Of a stretch of 64,000 nt of DNA, positions 46,201 through 53,874 are shown one piece after another. The stretch is from an uncultured Roseiflexaceae bacterium. Its GTDB lineage: Bacteria > Chloroflexota > Chloroflexia > Chloroflexales > Roseiflexaceae. The notes below the pieces were generated by a model that did not search any database, was not told the origin of the DNA, and was given only the letters and a program-made list of their open reading frames with translations. Location of the stretch: assembly GCA_937988885.1 (NCBI GenBank), contig CALKHR010000136.1, positions 1 through 64,000 of the forward strand, read 5' to 3'. How positions within the stretch are numbered: the first letter of the stretch is position 1; every line of letters begins with the position of its first letter. A program made the translations under genes and the position numbers.

Positions 46201-46515
46201 TGTGGTGCTGCTGAACTCGAGGGCCACATAGGCGATCGTCTTTCCTGGCCGAAGGAAACGATTCTCACCAATTTTGCCTCGCACATAACTGTCGAGCGTG
46301 CGGGCCGAGCGCTCCTGGGCGGAACTGTTGTAGCGAATACGGGTCTGATCTGCGATCAGCACGAGTTGCATAGCATCGAGCACCGACGATTTGCCGGAGC
46401 CGTTGTGTCCCGCGAGATACAAACTATCCTCGACGTCGATCAGGTGATGGTTGAAGCGATGCCAGTTGTGCAAGAAGATGCGTGTCAGCGACAGCACACT
46501 TTCATTCCTCTTCAC
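43231..46515 (-). CDS. jetC: Wadjet type I SMC-like ATPase JetC
   Basis: JetC is the MukB-like SMC motor of Wadjet. The protein of about 1094 residues has the N-terminal Walker A LAGHNGSGKSSVLDAMQLVL, then long coiled coils (about residues 230-470 and 640-850) around a hinge (about 490-630). The C-terminal signature is MGQTSGGETQTPFYLTIAASF, followed by Walker B RLVLFDEAFSKMDQDR. The start is GTG 46515 after GGAGGGG, inside the end of jetB (14-nt overlap); GTG 46497 is an alternative. The in-frame extension to 46626 is not homologous. Confidence 0.92.
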   Translation of the reverse strand: MKRNESVLSLTRIFLHNWHRFNHHLIDVEDSLYLAGHNGSGKSSVLDAMQLVLIADQTRIRYNSSAQERSARTLDSYVRGKIGENRFLRPGKTIAYVALEFSSTTRKLTCGVCIEAAESQSPERTFFILPEALDPEILLPERRPLSRRELRQALRNRRGAHTYDQVGEYQDELLNRLGGLNQRFFDMFLRALTFQPIRDINAFVEQWLLDEAPLNVDALQKVVERLTQLRITVRDVQEKINALQAIVKQQADAGAWRDRHAEYLLLAALLRQEEAHRNVAALSQERAELIEAIAKADEACATAEAARRGAVEAQLEAEVRLRQSDVIRRREELQKLIAQYTREADQIRAVYQVLLNDLRRETQMLVPLHHESALPSLAPLHATITALTLDAPPPKELATQLNQAVAELDAELEPTQRAKFTLEQQISHFEERRAEVLNELVRLQQGQKALRNQHTERLCDLLTPIVGERPPLLCDLLEIPDPRWQNAVEAMLGGRRFNIIVPPQVFDKALRELDRARQADQIYDVGLVDLEKARSDGRRAQPGSLAEKIHTRSDVLRPYIDTVLGDIICCDTIDQLRRYRRAVTPEVVLYSEFSVRALHPRTYTPWYIGSRAKHSQIKAYERELQTLNEQLASMKPRVSELQIRIKLLQQGRALTLLQGRLDAPLDERPLRADIAAMQAELQTLDLSGVAALEQEVKRLQAIAEQEQERERRALEERARLKERLPRLEQDLRRAQAEYHERQQQAHAQRTHTSQAIVEAAEAKLADRLAQPDLAEVLRNTETSARNFDTRAANELQRLIEMASTYNTRHQFAALPSNIDEPRYKIELERLQATELPRYAKDIDQAQAEAEEELREHVLHRLREHILQARQKLEWINDALKNLTFHGDSYRFTSQPAEEVRDYYNLINDSQLIGSGSLFESDFYQRHRNNFEEFYERLTRTPQSEIERREQERLLDYRRYLSYDIDVISQNGQRSRLSRIMGQTSGGETQTPFYLTIAASFVQMYRVGERNSRPTIRLVLFDEAFSKMDQDRIGATLDLFQHFGLQIVTATPLERCEYLVPKMCTNLVLTGIGDTVHIEPYRNYAARLNATSEAS

Positions 46516-47146
46516 TATCCCCTCCGTCCTCGTCCTCGCGTGTGCGATCGTATGTGCGTAGGCGGTCGTTGAGCGCGGTGATGTTTGCGGCTGGCACAAT
46601 GATTTCGAGCGTCGGCAAGAGTTCAATCATTTGATCGACATTGCCCGAGCGGATTGTGCCACCGCCCGCTGCTCGTACCAGTTTAAGCGTTTGGAACGTG
46701 CGTAACGCCTCGAATAGGCTTGAACGTTTGCGGACGGTCTGCCCGGGAAAGAACTCGGCGTACCGCTGCACAATTGCGCTCACTTCCACAACTGGGTAGC
46801 GAGTGAGGCCAACCTCTAGTCGTTCCAATTTTTCGGCGTACATCAGCCGCAAAAGTAAGAGCCACACTGTTGTTTCGCGGTTTAAGCGTCGCCGATGCGC
46901 GCCATCGCGGTGAACAACGTGGAAGGCTCCGAGGCGTTCTTCGTGGCGTAGCTCCCATCCTGCGACTGCCAAATAATCGGCTACAAGCTGTCGGCGGCGC
47001 TGCAGGAAGCTGTAAAATCGGCGCTCATCTTCTTGCTCGCGCCAGATCAGGCCGTCGCTCAACAGGCGCCGCACCGTTTCGGCAAACTGCGTCTGCTCGC
47101 TCGATGAAAGCTCCGAGTACTCTTGGGCGAATGTGACGAGTGTCAT
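46502..47146 (-). CDS. jetB: Wadjet type I kite subunit JetB
   Basis: JetB (DUF4194, MukE-like) binds the JetA kleisin and JetC heads. The 214-residue protein has tandem winged helices and the family segments FYSFLQRRRQLVADYLAVAGWEL and RRRLNRETTVWLLLLRLMYAEK. The tail is strongly acidic (EDEDGGDSEEE). Its ATG overlaps the jetA stop by ATGA, and its last 14 nt overlap the jetC start. Confidence 0.9.
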   Translation of the reverse strand: MTLVTFAQEYSELSSSEQTQFAETVRRLLSDGLIWREQEDERRFYSFLQRRRQLVADYLAVAGWELRHEERLGAFHVVHRDGAHRRRLNRETTVWLLLLRLMYAEKLERLEVGLTRYPVVEVSAIVQRYAEFFPGQTVRKRSSLFEALRTFQTLKLVRAAGGGTIRSGNVDQMIELLPTLEIIVPAANITALNDRLRTYDRTREDEDGGDSEEE

Positions 47147-48534
47147 GCTTTTCGTACCATCAGATCACGGAAGCCGATCCCATCCTGTTCAATCCAAGTG
47201 CCTTCAATTTCTTCGGCCCGATACCCCAGTGAGCCATCGCCATAGTAGCGCAGGTAGATGAGCAGTGGCAGGTTTTCGGGGCCACCTCGCCAGACACTAC
47301 TAACCTGCACCTGCTCACGATCCCCCAATAACTCGGCGGCGAAGCGGCGCACCCGTTCGCGACTAATGCTACGGTTGAGTTGAGCCAATGTTTGATTCTG
47401 CGCAGCCGCGATCTGTTCGGGCGTTAGCTCAACAATCTCGACTGGCTCGGCCACAAACGGCGTGGGCGAACGAGAAGGCGCACTGAGCGATTCTTGATCA
47501 AGCAGACTCAGCGCATAGAGATCGATCATTTCGCTGACTTCCTGCTCGAAGGCATGATCGTAGGTTTCGAGCATATGCGTCAAGATCGCGTGGAGTTGCC
47601 CGCTCGTGGTTGTGTTGGCGGTCAGGCGCAACTCAACCGCTCGCACAGCCGAGTCGATAAACTGGCTATGTCGCACATCGATAGCCTGGAGTTGATGATC
47701 CAATTGCTCGAACTGGCTGCGAATGTCGCGGATCTGTTCGAGCAAACGGCTAGCCGCCGCCTCCACTGTTGGCGCCATCCCGTTTGCCCGTAGAAGCTGG
47801 GCGATCTGCATCACCTGCTCGTCGCTTGAGAGTTGTGTGAGCGCCTCCAACACCCCCGGTCGAAAGCGCGAAACATGATCCGTTGTGCGCAATTGATGAT
47901 AGGCCTTGTCCACAATCTCGTCGCGATACTGTGTGAATGTTTGCTTCAATATATCACGGGTTTGGAATTGTTGTAGCACTTGTTCGATATGCCTGCCGAT
48001 ATTGTGCTGCAACTCTTTCAGGCCACTCATCAAGCTGATGGTTTGGCGGTGGGCTTCGGGTAACGAGATATGTGCATTGCCCTCGCGTATTGAGGTTTGG
48101 AGCAAACTGTAGATCGAGAAAATGAGGCCCTGAAGTGGCAATGGCTGATCCGAGGCGATCTCGCTGAACACATTGAGCAAGCGGAATGCGTAATCTGGGA
48201 GCGTATAGGATTGGCTGAAATCGCTCTGTGTCTCTGGGCGGAGCCAACCGCAGCGAGTCAGGTAACGCACAATCGCCCCGGCACGCGCCGTGAACGGATC
48301 ATCGTCCTCGCTCTGTATCGCTGCATCCTCAGCATCGACTGTCGCTTGGAGCGCTTCGTTCTGACCATCAGCGAGCACCTCGCGCACAGCATCGATCACC
48401 AATTCGCGCGATAGCGGTTGATGATGGCGGCGCGCCTTCTCGAAAATGACCAGCAACACAGCGCTATAGATCGGCGCCCCAGACGATGCCAATGGATTAA
48501 ACAGAGAGACTGGGAGCGTAGCAAATAAATTCAT
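47143..48534 (-). CDS. jetA: Wadjet type I kleisin subunit JetA
   Basis: JetA (MukF-like kleisin) bridges the SMC heads. The 463-residue protein begins MNLFATLPVSLFNPLASSGAPIYSAVLLVIFEKARR, has a winged-helix domain and a central helical region with GLKELQHNIGRHIEQVLQ. It ends with the C-terminal winged domain VSSVWRGGPENLPLLIYLRYY. ATG 48534 overlaps the stop of an upstream small frame (ATGA). GTG 48549 is in frame, but neither start has a strong ribosome binding site, which is consistent with coupling to the upstream frame. Confidence 0.9.
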   Translation of the reverse strand: MNLFATLPVSLFNPLASSGAPIYSAVLLVIFEKARRHHQPLSRELVIDAVREVLADGQNEALQATVDAEDAAIQSEDDDPFTARAGAIVRYLTRCGWLRPETQSDFSQSYTLPDYAFRLLNVFSEIASDQPLPLQGLIFSIYSLLQTSIREGNAHISLPEAHRQTISLMSGLKELQHNIGRHIEQVLQQFQTRDILKQTFTQYRDEIVDKAYHQLRTTDHVSRFRPGVLEALTQLSSDEQVMQIAQLLRANGMAPTVEAAASRLLEQIRDIRSQFEQLDHQLQAIDVRHSQFIDSAVRAVELRLTANTTTSGQLHAILTHMLETYDHAFEQEVSEMIDLYALSLLDQESLSAPSRSPTPFVAEPVEIVELTPEQIAAAQNQTLAQLNRSISRERVRRFAAELLGDREQVQVSSVWRGGPENLPLLIYLRYYGDGSLGYRAEEIEGTWIEQDGIGFRDLMVRKA

Positions 48535-48740
48535 ATCGACAAGTACCACGCTTTGCGGAGCGCTGCTAATGGGATATGTTCCTCAATTGCATCCTCTAGA
48601 ACTTCAATCACAGTGGCAATCACTGGCCCGAGATCGATCAGCAATGCGGTATGCTCTTCGCTGCTTCTTTATCCGTACAGCACTTTTTATATTTTTTTGC
48701 CGCTTCCACAGTGGCAAGGATCGTTACGTCCTAACTTCAT
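48531..48740 (-). pseudogene. SEC-C zinc-finger small ORF, frame disrupted, upstream of jetA
   Basis: ATG 48740 follows GGAAGG at normal spacing and encodes MKLGRNDPCHCGSGKK, the start of a SEC-C motif. A run of seven A (48698-48692) then takes the frame to a stop at 48687. Skipping one A gives the full CxC...YKKCC zinc motif and a stop at 48638. The original frame reopens later and ends at 48531, overlapping the jetA ATG (ATGA), with a helical tail (IDLGPVIATVIEVLEDAI). The region is either a doubly shifted gene or two small overlapping ORFs using slippage. It is too short for standard gene calling. Confidence 0.55.
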
Positions 48741-48777
48741 AAAACCTTCCAGAGCTATCCAATGCGTTACAAGCATG

Positions 48778-48786
48778 ATTGTATCA
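48778..48786 (-). promoter_or_regulatory. Extended -10 promoter of the Wadjet operon
   Basis: TGATACAAT on the minus strand is an extended -10 element (TGnTACAAT). No good -35 is seen. The start would be near 48771, about 30 nt before the SEC-C ORF. Confidence 0.5.
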
Positions 48787-48842
48787 TTTTTAGAAGAGAA
48801 ACGCTCTCTCCCTCACATACCGCACCCTATCGCGCAAAAGAG

Positions 48843-48871
48843 TTGCTCATCTGTTCGCATGACGGTATAAT
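48843..48871 (+). promoter_or_regulatory. Promoter of polA
   Basis: TTGCTC (48843-48848) and TATAAT (48866-48871) have a 17-nt spacer. Transcription starts near 48878, with a leader of about 115 nt before polA. Confidence 0.7.
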
Positions 48872-48994
48872 ACAGAGCGACAACTTCCACGCTTGTGAAG
48901 TGATGCTAAGATGCCCACGCGAACCGTATGGCTATCCGCCACCCGCTCATCCTTTCGCTGCGGAATTGCCCCTGTTGAGTAAAAGAGGTATGCG

Positions 48995-51868
48995 ATGACT
49001 GACCGACCACTGCTAGCTTTGATCGATGGCCATGCGCTGGCTTTCCGCGCCTTCCACGCGCTGCGCGAGGCGGGTCTGCGCTCTTCATCGGGCGAGCCGA
49101 CCTATGCAGTGTTCGGCTTCATCAACATCCTACTCAATATGATCGAAACGCAGCATCCCCGCTATGTGGCCGTTTCGTTCGATATCGGGCGCACCTTCCG
49201 CGATGATCTGTACGCCGAGTATAAAGCCGGGCGCGGCGAAACCCCCGAGGAGTTCCACCCTCAACTCGAACGTATCCAGCAGTTGGTGCGGGCCTTCAAC
49301 ATCCCGATCTACACCTGCGAAGGCTACGAGGCCGATGATGTGATCGGCACGCTGTCGCGCCAAGCCGCCGAGTTGGGCGTCGATTCGATGATCCTCACCG
49401 GCGATACCGATACGCTGCAGTTAGTGAATGAACACGTAAGCGTGCTGCTGGCGAACCCGTACGGCAGAAAGACAACAACGACACTCTACAACGAGGCTCA
49501 GGTTGTGGAGCGCTACAAAGGCTTGCGCCCGAACCAACTCGCCGATCTGCGTGGCCTGAAAGGCGATACCTCCGACAATATCCCCGGCGTGAAGGGCATT
49601 GGCGAGACGGGCGCGATCGCGCTGCTCAACCAGTTCGGCACGATCGAGAACTTGTACGATCATCTCGACGAAGCGCCCAAGCGCTATCAGAAGGTGCTCG
49701 ACGGCCAGCGCGACGCCGCACTGTTCAGCAAGAAGTTGGCGACCATCGTCTGCGATGTGCCGGTCACGCTCGATCTGAAGGCCTGCGAACTGCGCGATTA
49801 CGACCGCAGCCAGTTGATCGCCCTGTTCCAGGAACTGGAATTGGGCGCGAGCCTGGTGAAGCGCCTGCCCGTGCCACACGGCGGCGGCGTCGAGATCGCC
49901 GCGCTGCCCACGATCAACAGCGGGACGCAGCAGATCGATATGTTCGCGCCAGCACCCGCGCCGTCGAGCGATGTGCCGCAGCAACTCTCGATGTTCGCGA
50001 TGCCAGCCAGCGAATCCGGTTCCGTCACGCAGTTGCTCGACGATCCCCGCGCGCCGCTCGGCGATTACCGCGCGGTGCGCACCGAGGCGCAGCTCGCCGA
50101 ATTGCTCGAAGCCCTGCAGGCCGCGTCCGCCATCGCCTTCGATACCGAGACCGATGGCCTGCGACCGTTCCAAGACGCGTTGGTCGGCATTTCGCTAGCC
50201 GTCACGCCCGGCCAAGCCTGGTATGTGCCGTTTGGCCATCAGGAGGCCAACCAGTTGCCCCGCGAGCGCGTGCTCGATGCGCTGCGCCCTTTCTTCAGCG
50301 ATCCGCAGAAGCCCAAGTTCGGCCACAACGCCAAGTTCGATATGGAGTTTCTGATGAACGCGGGCGTGGAGGTGAAGGGCGTCACCTTCGACACCTCGAT
50401 CGCCGCTGCGCTGCTCGATAAACGCAAGGGCCTGAAGGACTTGGCCTTCTACGAACTGAAACTGCCCGAGCCGATGACCGAGATCGAGACGCTGATCGGC
50501 AAGGGCAAGAACCAAATTCTGTTCTCGCAGGTGCCGATCGACCTTGCTACGCCCTACGCCGCCGCCGACGCCGATATGACGCTGCGCCTGACGCACGCGC
50601 TGGAGCCGCAGTTGGCCAGCCTGCCCAGCGTGCATATGATCTACACGCAGCTCGAAATACCGCTGATCCCGGTGCTGGCCCGCATGGAGCAGGCGGGCAT
50701 CGGCCTCGATGTGCCGTTTATGAAGGAGCTTGGGCGGCGCATGGGCGACGATTTAGCCAAGCTGGAAGATCAGATCTATGCCTTTAACGGCGGCAAACTG
50801 AACATCAACTCCGGCGATCAACTGAGCGATCTGCTGTTTAATCGGCTGGGCTTGCCCACCGCTGGCCTGGAAAAGACCAAGACGGGGCGCTACTCGCTCA
50901 CGGCCAGCGTGCTTGAGCGGATGGCCAACGCTCACCCAGTGATCGACCTGATCCTGCGTTACCGCCAACTCGCCAAATTGAAATCGACCTATGTCGATGC
51001 GCTGCCCGCGTTGGTGAACCCGTACACCGGGCGCGTGCACACCTCGTACAATCAGATCGGCGCGGCGACTGGGCGGCTCTCCTCGAATGACCCGAACCTG
51101 CAAAATATCCCCACCCGCACCGACGAGGGGCGCGAGATTCGGCGCGGATTCGTGGCGCAGCCGGGCCACGTGTTTATCGCCGCCGACTACTCGCAGATCG
51201 AGTTGCGCGTGCTGGCGCATATCACGCAAGACCCGAACTTGGTGCAGGCGTTCGACGAGGATCAGGACATCCACGCCGCCACCGCCTCGCAACTGTTCGG
51301 CGTGCCGATCGATCAGGTCAGCAAGAATCAACGGCGCATCGCCAAGATGACGGTGTTCGGCGTGATCTACGGCATCAGCGCATTTGGCTTGGCCGCTCGC
51401 ACCGGCCTAAGCCGTGGTGAGGCGCAGCAACTGATCGACGAACTGTTCGCTCGTTTCCCTGGGCTACGCGACTACATCGACAAGACGCTCGTCGATGGAC
51501 GCGAGCAGGGCTATGTGCACTCGCTGTTTGGCCGCCGCCGCTCCATGCCCGACCTGTTGAGCAGCGGCCCGCGCCGCCAAGCCGCCGAGCGTGAGGCGAT
51601 CAACGCGCCCATCCAATCGACCTCCGCCGATATTATGAAGATCGCGATGCTGCGGGTCGATGAGGCGCTGAATAAGAGTAAGCTCGCCACGCGTATGCTG
51701 CTGCAGGTGCACGACGAACTGATCTTTGAGGCGCCGATCGAGGAGCAGGATCAGGTGATCGAGTTGGTGCGCACCGCGATGGAGGGCGCCTACCCCGAGT
51801 TGCGCGTGCGCCTCAAGGTCGATGTCGATGTTGGCCCGAATTGGGAAGAAATGGTCGAGGTAGCATAG
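48995..51868 (+). CDS. polA: DNA polymerase I with 5'-3' and 3'-5' exonuclease domains
   Basis: PolA fills repair gaps and removes primers. The 957-residue protein has the 5' nuclease domain (about residues 1-290), a linker, an active-looking 3'-5' exonuclease (DTETDG near residue 383, with further Asp motifs), and the polymerase domain with ADYSQIELRVLAHI, KMTVFGVIYGIS and LQVHDELIFEAP. The linker carries two pentapeptides resembling beta-clamp-binding motifs, QIDMF (313-317) and QLSMF (330-334). ATG 48995 follows AAAGAGGTATGCG. It is divergent from the Wadjet operon. Confidence 0.97.
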   Translation: MTDRPLLALIDGHALAFRAFHALREAGLRSSSGEPTYAVFGFINILLNMIETQHPRYVAVSFDIGRTFRDDLYAEYKAGRGETPEEFHPQLERIQQLVRAFNIPIYTCEGYEADDVIGTLSRQAAELGVDSMILTGDTDTLQLVNEHVSVLLANPYGRKTTTTLYNEAQVVERYKGLRPNQLADLRGLKGDTSDNIPGVKGIGETGAIALLNQFGTIENLYDHLDEAPKRYQKVLDGQRDAALFSKKLATIVCDVPVTLDLKACELRDYDRSQLIALFQELELGASLVKRLPVPHGGGVEIAALPTINSGTQQIDMFAPAPAPSSDVPQQLSMFAMPASESGSVTQLLDDPRAPLGDYRAVRTEAQLAELLEALQAASAIAFDTETDGLRPFQDALVGISLAVTPGQAWYVPFGHQEANQLPRERVLDALRPFFSDPQKPKFGHNAKFDMEFLMNAGVEVKGVTFDTSIAAALLDKRKGLKDLAFYELKLPEPMTEIETLIGKGKNQILFSQVPIDLATPYAAADADMTLRLTHALEPQLASLPSVHMIYTQLEIPLIPVLARMEQAGIGLDVPFMKELGRRMGDDLAKLEDQIYAFNGGKLNINSGDQLSDLLFNRLGLPTAGLEKTKTGRYSLTASVLERMANAHPVIDLILRYRQLAKLKSTYVDALPALVNPYTGRVHTSYNQIGAATGRLSSNDPNLQNIPTRTDEGREIRRGFVAQPGHVFIAADYSQIELRVLAHITQDPNLVQAFDEDQDIHAATASQLFGVPIDQVSKNQRRIAKMTVFGVIYGISAFGLAARTGLSRGEAQQLIDELFARFPGLRDYIDKTLVDGREQGYVHSLFGRRRSMPDLLSSGPRRQAAEREAINAPIQSTSADIMKIAMLRVDEALNKSKLATRMLLQVHDELIFEAPIEEQDQVIELVRTAMEGAYPELRVRLKVDVDVGPNWEEMVEVA

Positions 51869-51941
51869 ACCACTTGGCAGGGGCACTCTGCATACTTATC
51901 GAAGCCTTATCATAGCCATTGAGCTTGGCAACGGGGAGGCG

Positions 51942-51971
51942 TTAACACGCGCAAGGTTGCTGTGTTACAAT
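51942..51971 (+). promoter_or_regulatory. Promoter of the GT2 gene
   Basis: The extended -10 TGTTACAAT ends at 51971, with a weak -35 TTAACA (51942-51947) and an 18-nt spacer. Transcription starts near 51978. Confidence 0.5.
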
Positions 51972-52003
51972 AGTATCAATGCGATAGAGCTCTATTTAAT
52001 GGG

Positions 52004-53038
52004 ATGATACGACCGATGCAGATTGTTGAACCCAGTCAAGATTCCGTGGCCGCTCGCAACACTGCACGACGTGTTACGGCTGACCACCCTGTATACTCAA
52101 TTGTTGCGCCTGTCTACAACGAGGAGGCGCTGGTTGCTGAGTTCTGCCAACGCACGATCGCTGCAATGGAGCCGCTCGGCGAGCCATTCGAGATCGTTCT
52201 GGTAAACGACGGCTCGCGCGATAACAGCCCCAAAATTATTCGCGAGTTGCACAATAACGATCCGCGTATCAAGGTCGTTAACTTCTCGAAGAATTTTGGC
52301 CACCAAATAGCGATCACGGCTGGTATGGATTACGCCCGTGGCGATGCGGTTGTCGTCATCGATTCCGATCTGCAAGATCCTCCCGAAGTCATCCCCGAAA
52401 TGATCAAGAAGTGGAAAGAGGGCTTTCAGGTCGTCTACGGTGTGCGCGGCGAGCGCGAAGGCGAGACAGCCTTCAAATTGGCGACGGCCTCGATCTTCTA
52501 TCGCTTAATTCGCAAGATTACGAGTGTGGATATCCCGCTCGATGCTGGCGATTTTCGCTTGATGGACCGCAAGGTTGTCAACGCACTGAACCAGATGCGC
52601 GAACAGAAGCGCTTTATGCGCGGGCTCTCTGTGTGGGTCGGCTTTAATCAGACGGGCATCACCTACAAGCGCGATGCGCGCAAGGCTGGCGAAACGAAAT
52701 ACCCGTTGCGCAAGATGATTCGTTTTGCGCTCGATGGCATCACCGCGTTCTCGTACTTGCCGCTGCAGTTGGCCACCTACTTTGGCTTCGCCACTGCTGG
52801 ACTCAGCCTGCTCTTCTTGATTGTGGTTGTGGTCCTGCGCCTCACCGGATCGGGCGAATCGTTCTACGGTCAAGCCTCTTCCTTGGTGAGTGTGCTGTTT
52901 TTGGGCAGCGTGCAGTTGATCTTCTTAGGTATCATTGGCGAATATCTTGGGCGTATCTACGATGAAGTGAAGCGCCGCCCTCTCTACATTGTGGCCGAAG
53001 AATTGGGCTTTGAACCCTCTACAGACACCAACTCCTAA
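52004..53038 (+). CDS. DPM1/GtrB-like polyprenyl-phosphate glycosyltransferase (GT2)
   Basis: The 344-residue protein has a GT2 catalytic domain with YSIVAPVYNEEALV, VNDGSRDNS and the metal motif VIDSDLQDPPEV, then two C-terminal membrane helices (about residues 245-320). This layout matches GtrB/DPM1-like enzymes that move glucose, mannose or similar sugars onto undecaprenyl phosphate for use by GT39-type transferases such as the one at 28419. ATG 52004 and ATG 52016 are both possible starts; neither has a canonical ribosome binding site. Confidence 0.9.
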   Translation: MIRPMQIVEPSQDSVAARNTARRVTADHPVYSIVAPVYNEEALVAEFCQRTIAAMEPLGEPFEIVLVNDGSRDNSPKIIRELHNNDPRIKVVNFSKNFGHQIAITAGMDYARGDAVVVIDSDLQDPPEVIPEMIKKWKEGFQVVYGVRGEREGETAFKLATASIFYRLIRKITSVDIPLDAGDFRLMDRKVVNALNQMREQKRFMRGLSVWVGFNQTGITYKRDARKAGETKYPLRKMIRFALDGITAFSYLPLQLATYFGFATAGLSLLFLIVVVVLRLTGSGESFYGQASSLVSVLFLGSVQLIFLGIIGEYLGRIYDEVKRRPLYIVAEELGFEPSTDTNS

Positions 53039-53077
53039 GCACAATCGCTTCGTTTTCTGAGGGCATATGGCTACCGA

Positions 53078-53111
53078 GTAATTGGTCTTTTCCGCAGAAA
53101 AGACCAATTAC
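53078..53111. terminator. Perfect 15-bp hairpin with tetraloop, probable terminator
   Basis: GTAATTGGTCTTTTC (53078-53092) pairs perfectly with GAAAAGACCAATTAC (53097-53111) around a CGCA loop, 40 bases after the GT2 stop. There is no T-run after the stem. Confidence 0.55.
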
Positions 53112-53246
53112 GCCATCTCATAGCTTATCGGGTGTTGGATCAACAGTAACTCCAAGGCAATCGAAAGCAGCGGTTGCCTACGCATCGCATCACCTTTTCA
53201 GACTGGATCAGAACATAGTCACGCTTGTAAGAAACCTGATGAAGCA

Positions 53247-53645
53247 ATGAGCAAACCCCATTATCTCAATGTCGATCTCGTTGTTGACTCCCTAGAGGAG
53301 CTTACCCCGCTTGTCGAGGGTTTTGGCGAGAATGTGTTCGTGCTTTTCAATGGCCGCGTGGGAGAACATTACCGCGTTATCTTCGAGATATCGGGTGGCG
53401 ATTCAACCGCGAATGATGACATCGCCTTGTTCTGCTCGTTGATCGATGCCCTGCAGGGCGAAGCGCTCAGGTGTTGGCAGAACGCGTTCTCCCGCGAGTT
53501 TGATCTGGGTTTTGAGTCGGGTCTAGAGGGTGAACAAGTACGCATTGCGCTTCAACCGGACGTGATCTCGCGTATAGCTGCTTGTGGAGCCTCCATTGCT
53601 GTGACGGTCTACCCTATCAACCCGTCGGATATGCTTTTGAATTGA
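53247..53645 (+). CDS. Conserved hypothetical protein
   Basis: The 132-residue soluble protein has no recognised domain. It has a beta-strand/helix pattern beginning PHYLNVDLVVDS, a central acidic helix region (DIALFCSLIDALQG) and an ending ISRIAACGASIAVTVYPIN. It has no signal peptide. The ATG at 53247 lacks a strong ribosome binding site. Codon use looks like coding DNA. Similar proteins of about this size (N-terminal 'HFLNVDLEI') may occur in myxobacteria and Chloroflexota as uncharacterised families, but this is from memory. Confidence 0.65.
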   Translation: MSKPHYLNVDLVVDSLEELTPLVEGFGENVFVLFNGRVGEHYRVIFEISGGDSTANDDIALFCSLIDALQGEALRCWQNAFSREFDLGFESGLEGEQVRIALQPDVISRIAACGASIAVTVYPINPSDMLLN

Positions 53646-53745
53646 TACGACCGTTGGGCAGACCTACTCTTCGCGAATGGCGCAGATGCGTCGTATCCTG
53701 CGCCGTTTGAGGTTTTCGTGCTTCTCGGCCATTGGGCTGATCCTC

Positions 53746-53774
53746 TTGCGACGACTAGTACGGCGTGCTACAAT
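53746..53774 (+). promoter_or_regulatory. Promoter of hflX
   Basis: TTGCGA (53746-53751) and TACAAT (53769-53774) have a 17-nt spacer. The -10 is also extended (TGCTACAAT). Transcription starts near 53781, leaving a leader of about 90 nt. Confidence 0.75.
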
Positions 53775-53874
53775 GAATCACCAATCGATGGCAAGAAAAC
53801 GAACGTACCCATCATTGGTGCCCGCTGAGTAGGAAGATACTCGGCATTTCCTGTTTGGGGGAAGGAGTAAAACG

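Noticed and set aside
43231..46626. Possible longer JetC starting at 46626
   Set aside because: The first 37 residues are encoded inside jetB in another frame and do not look like protein; GTG 46515 has a ribosome binding site.
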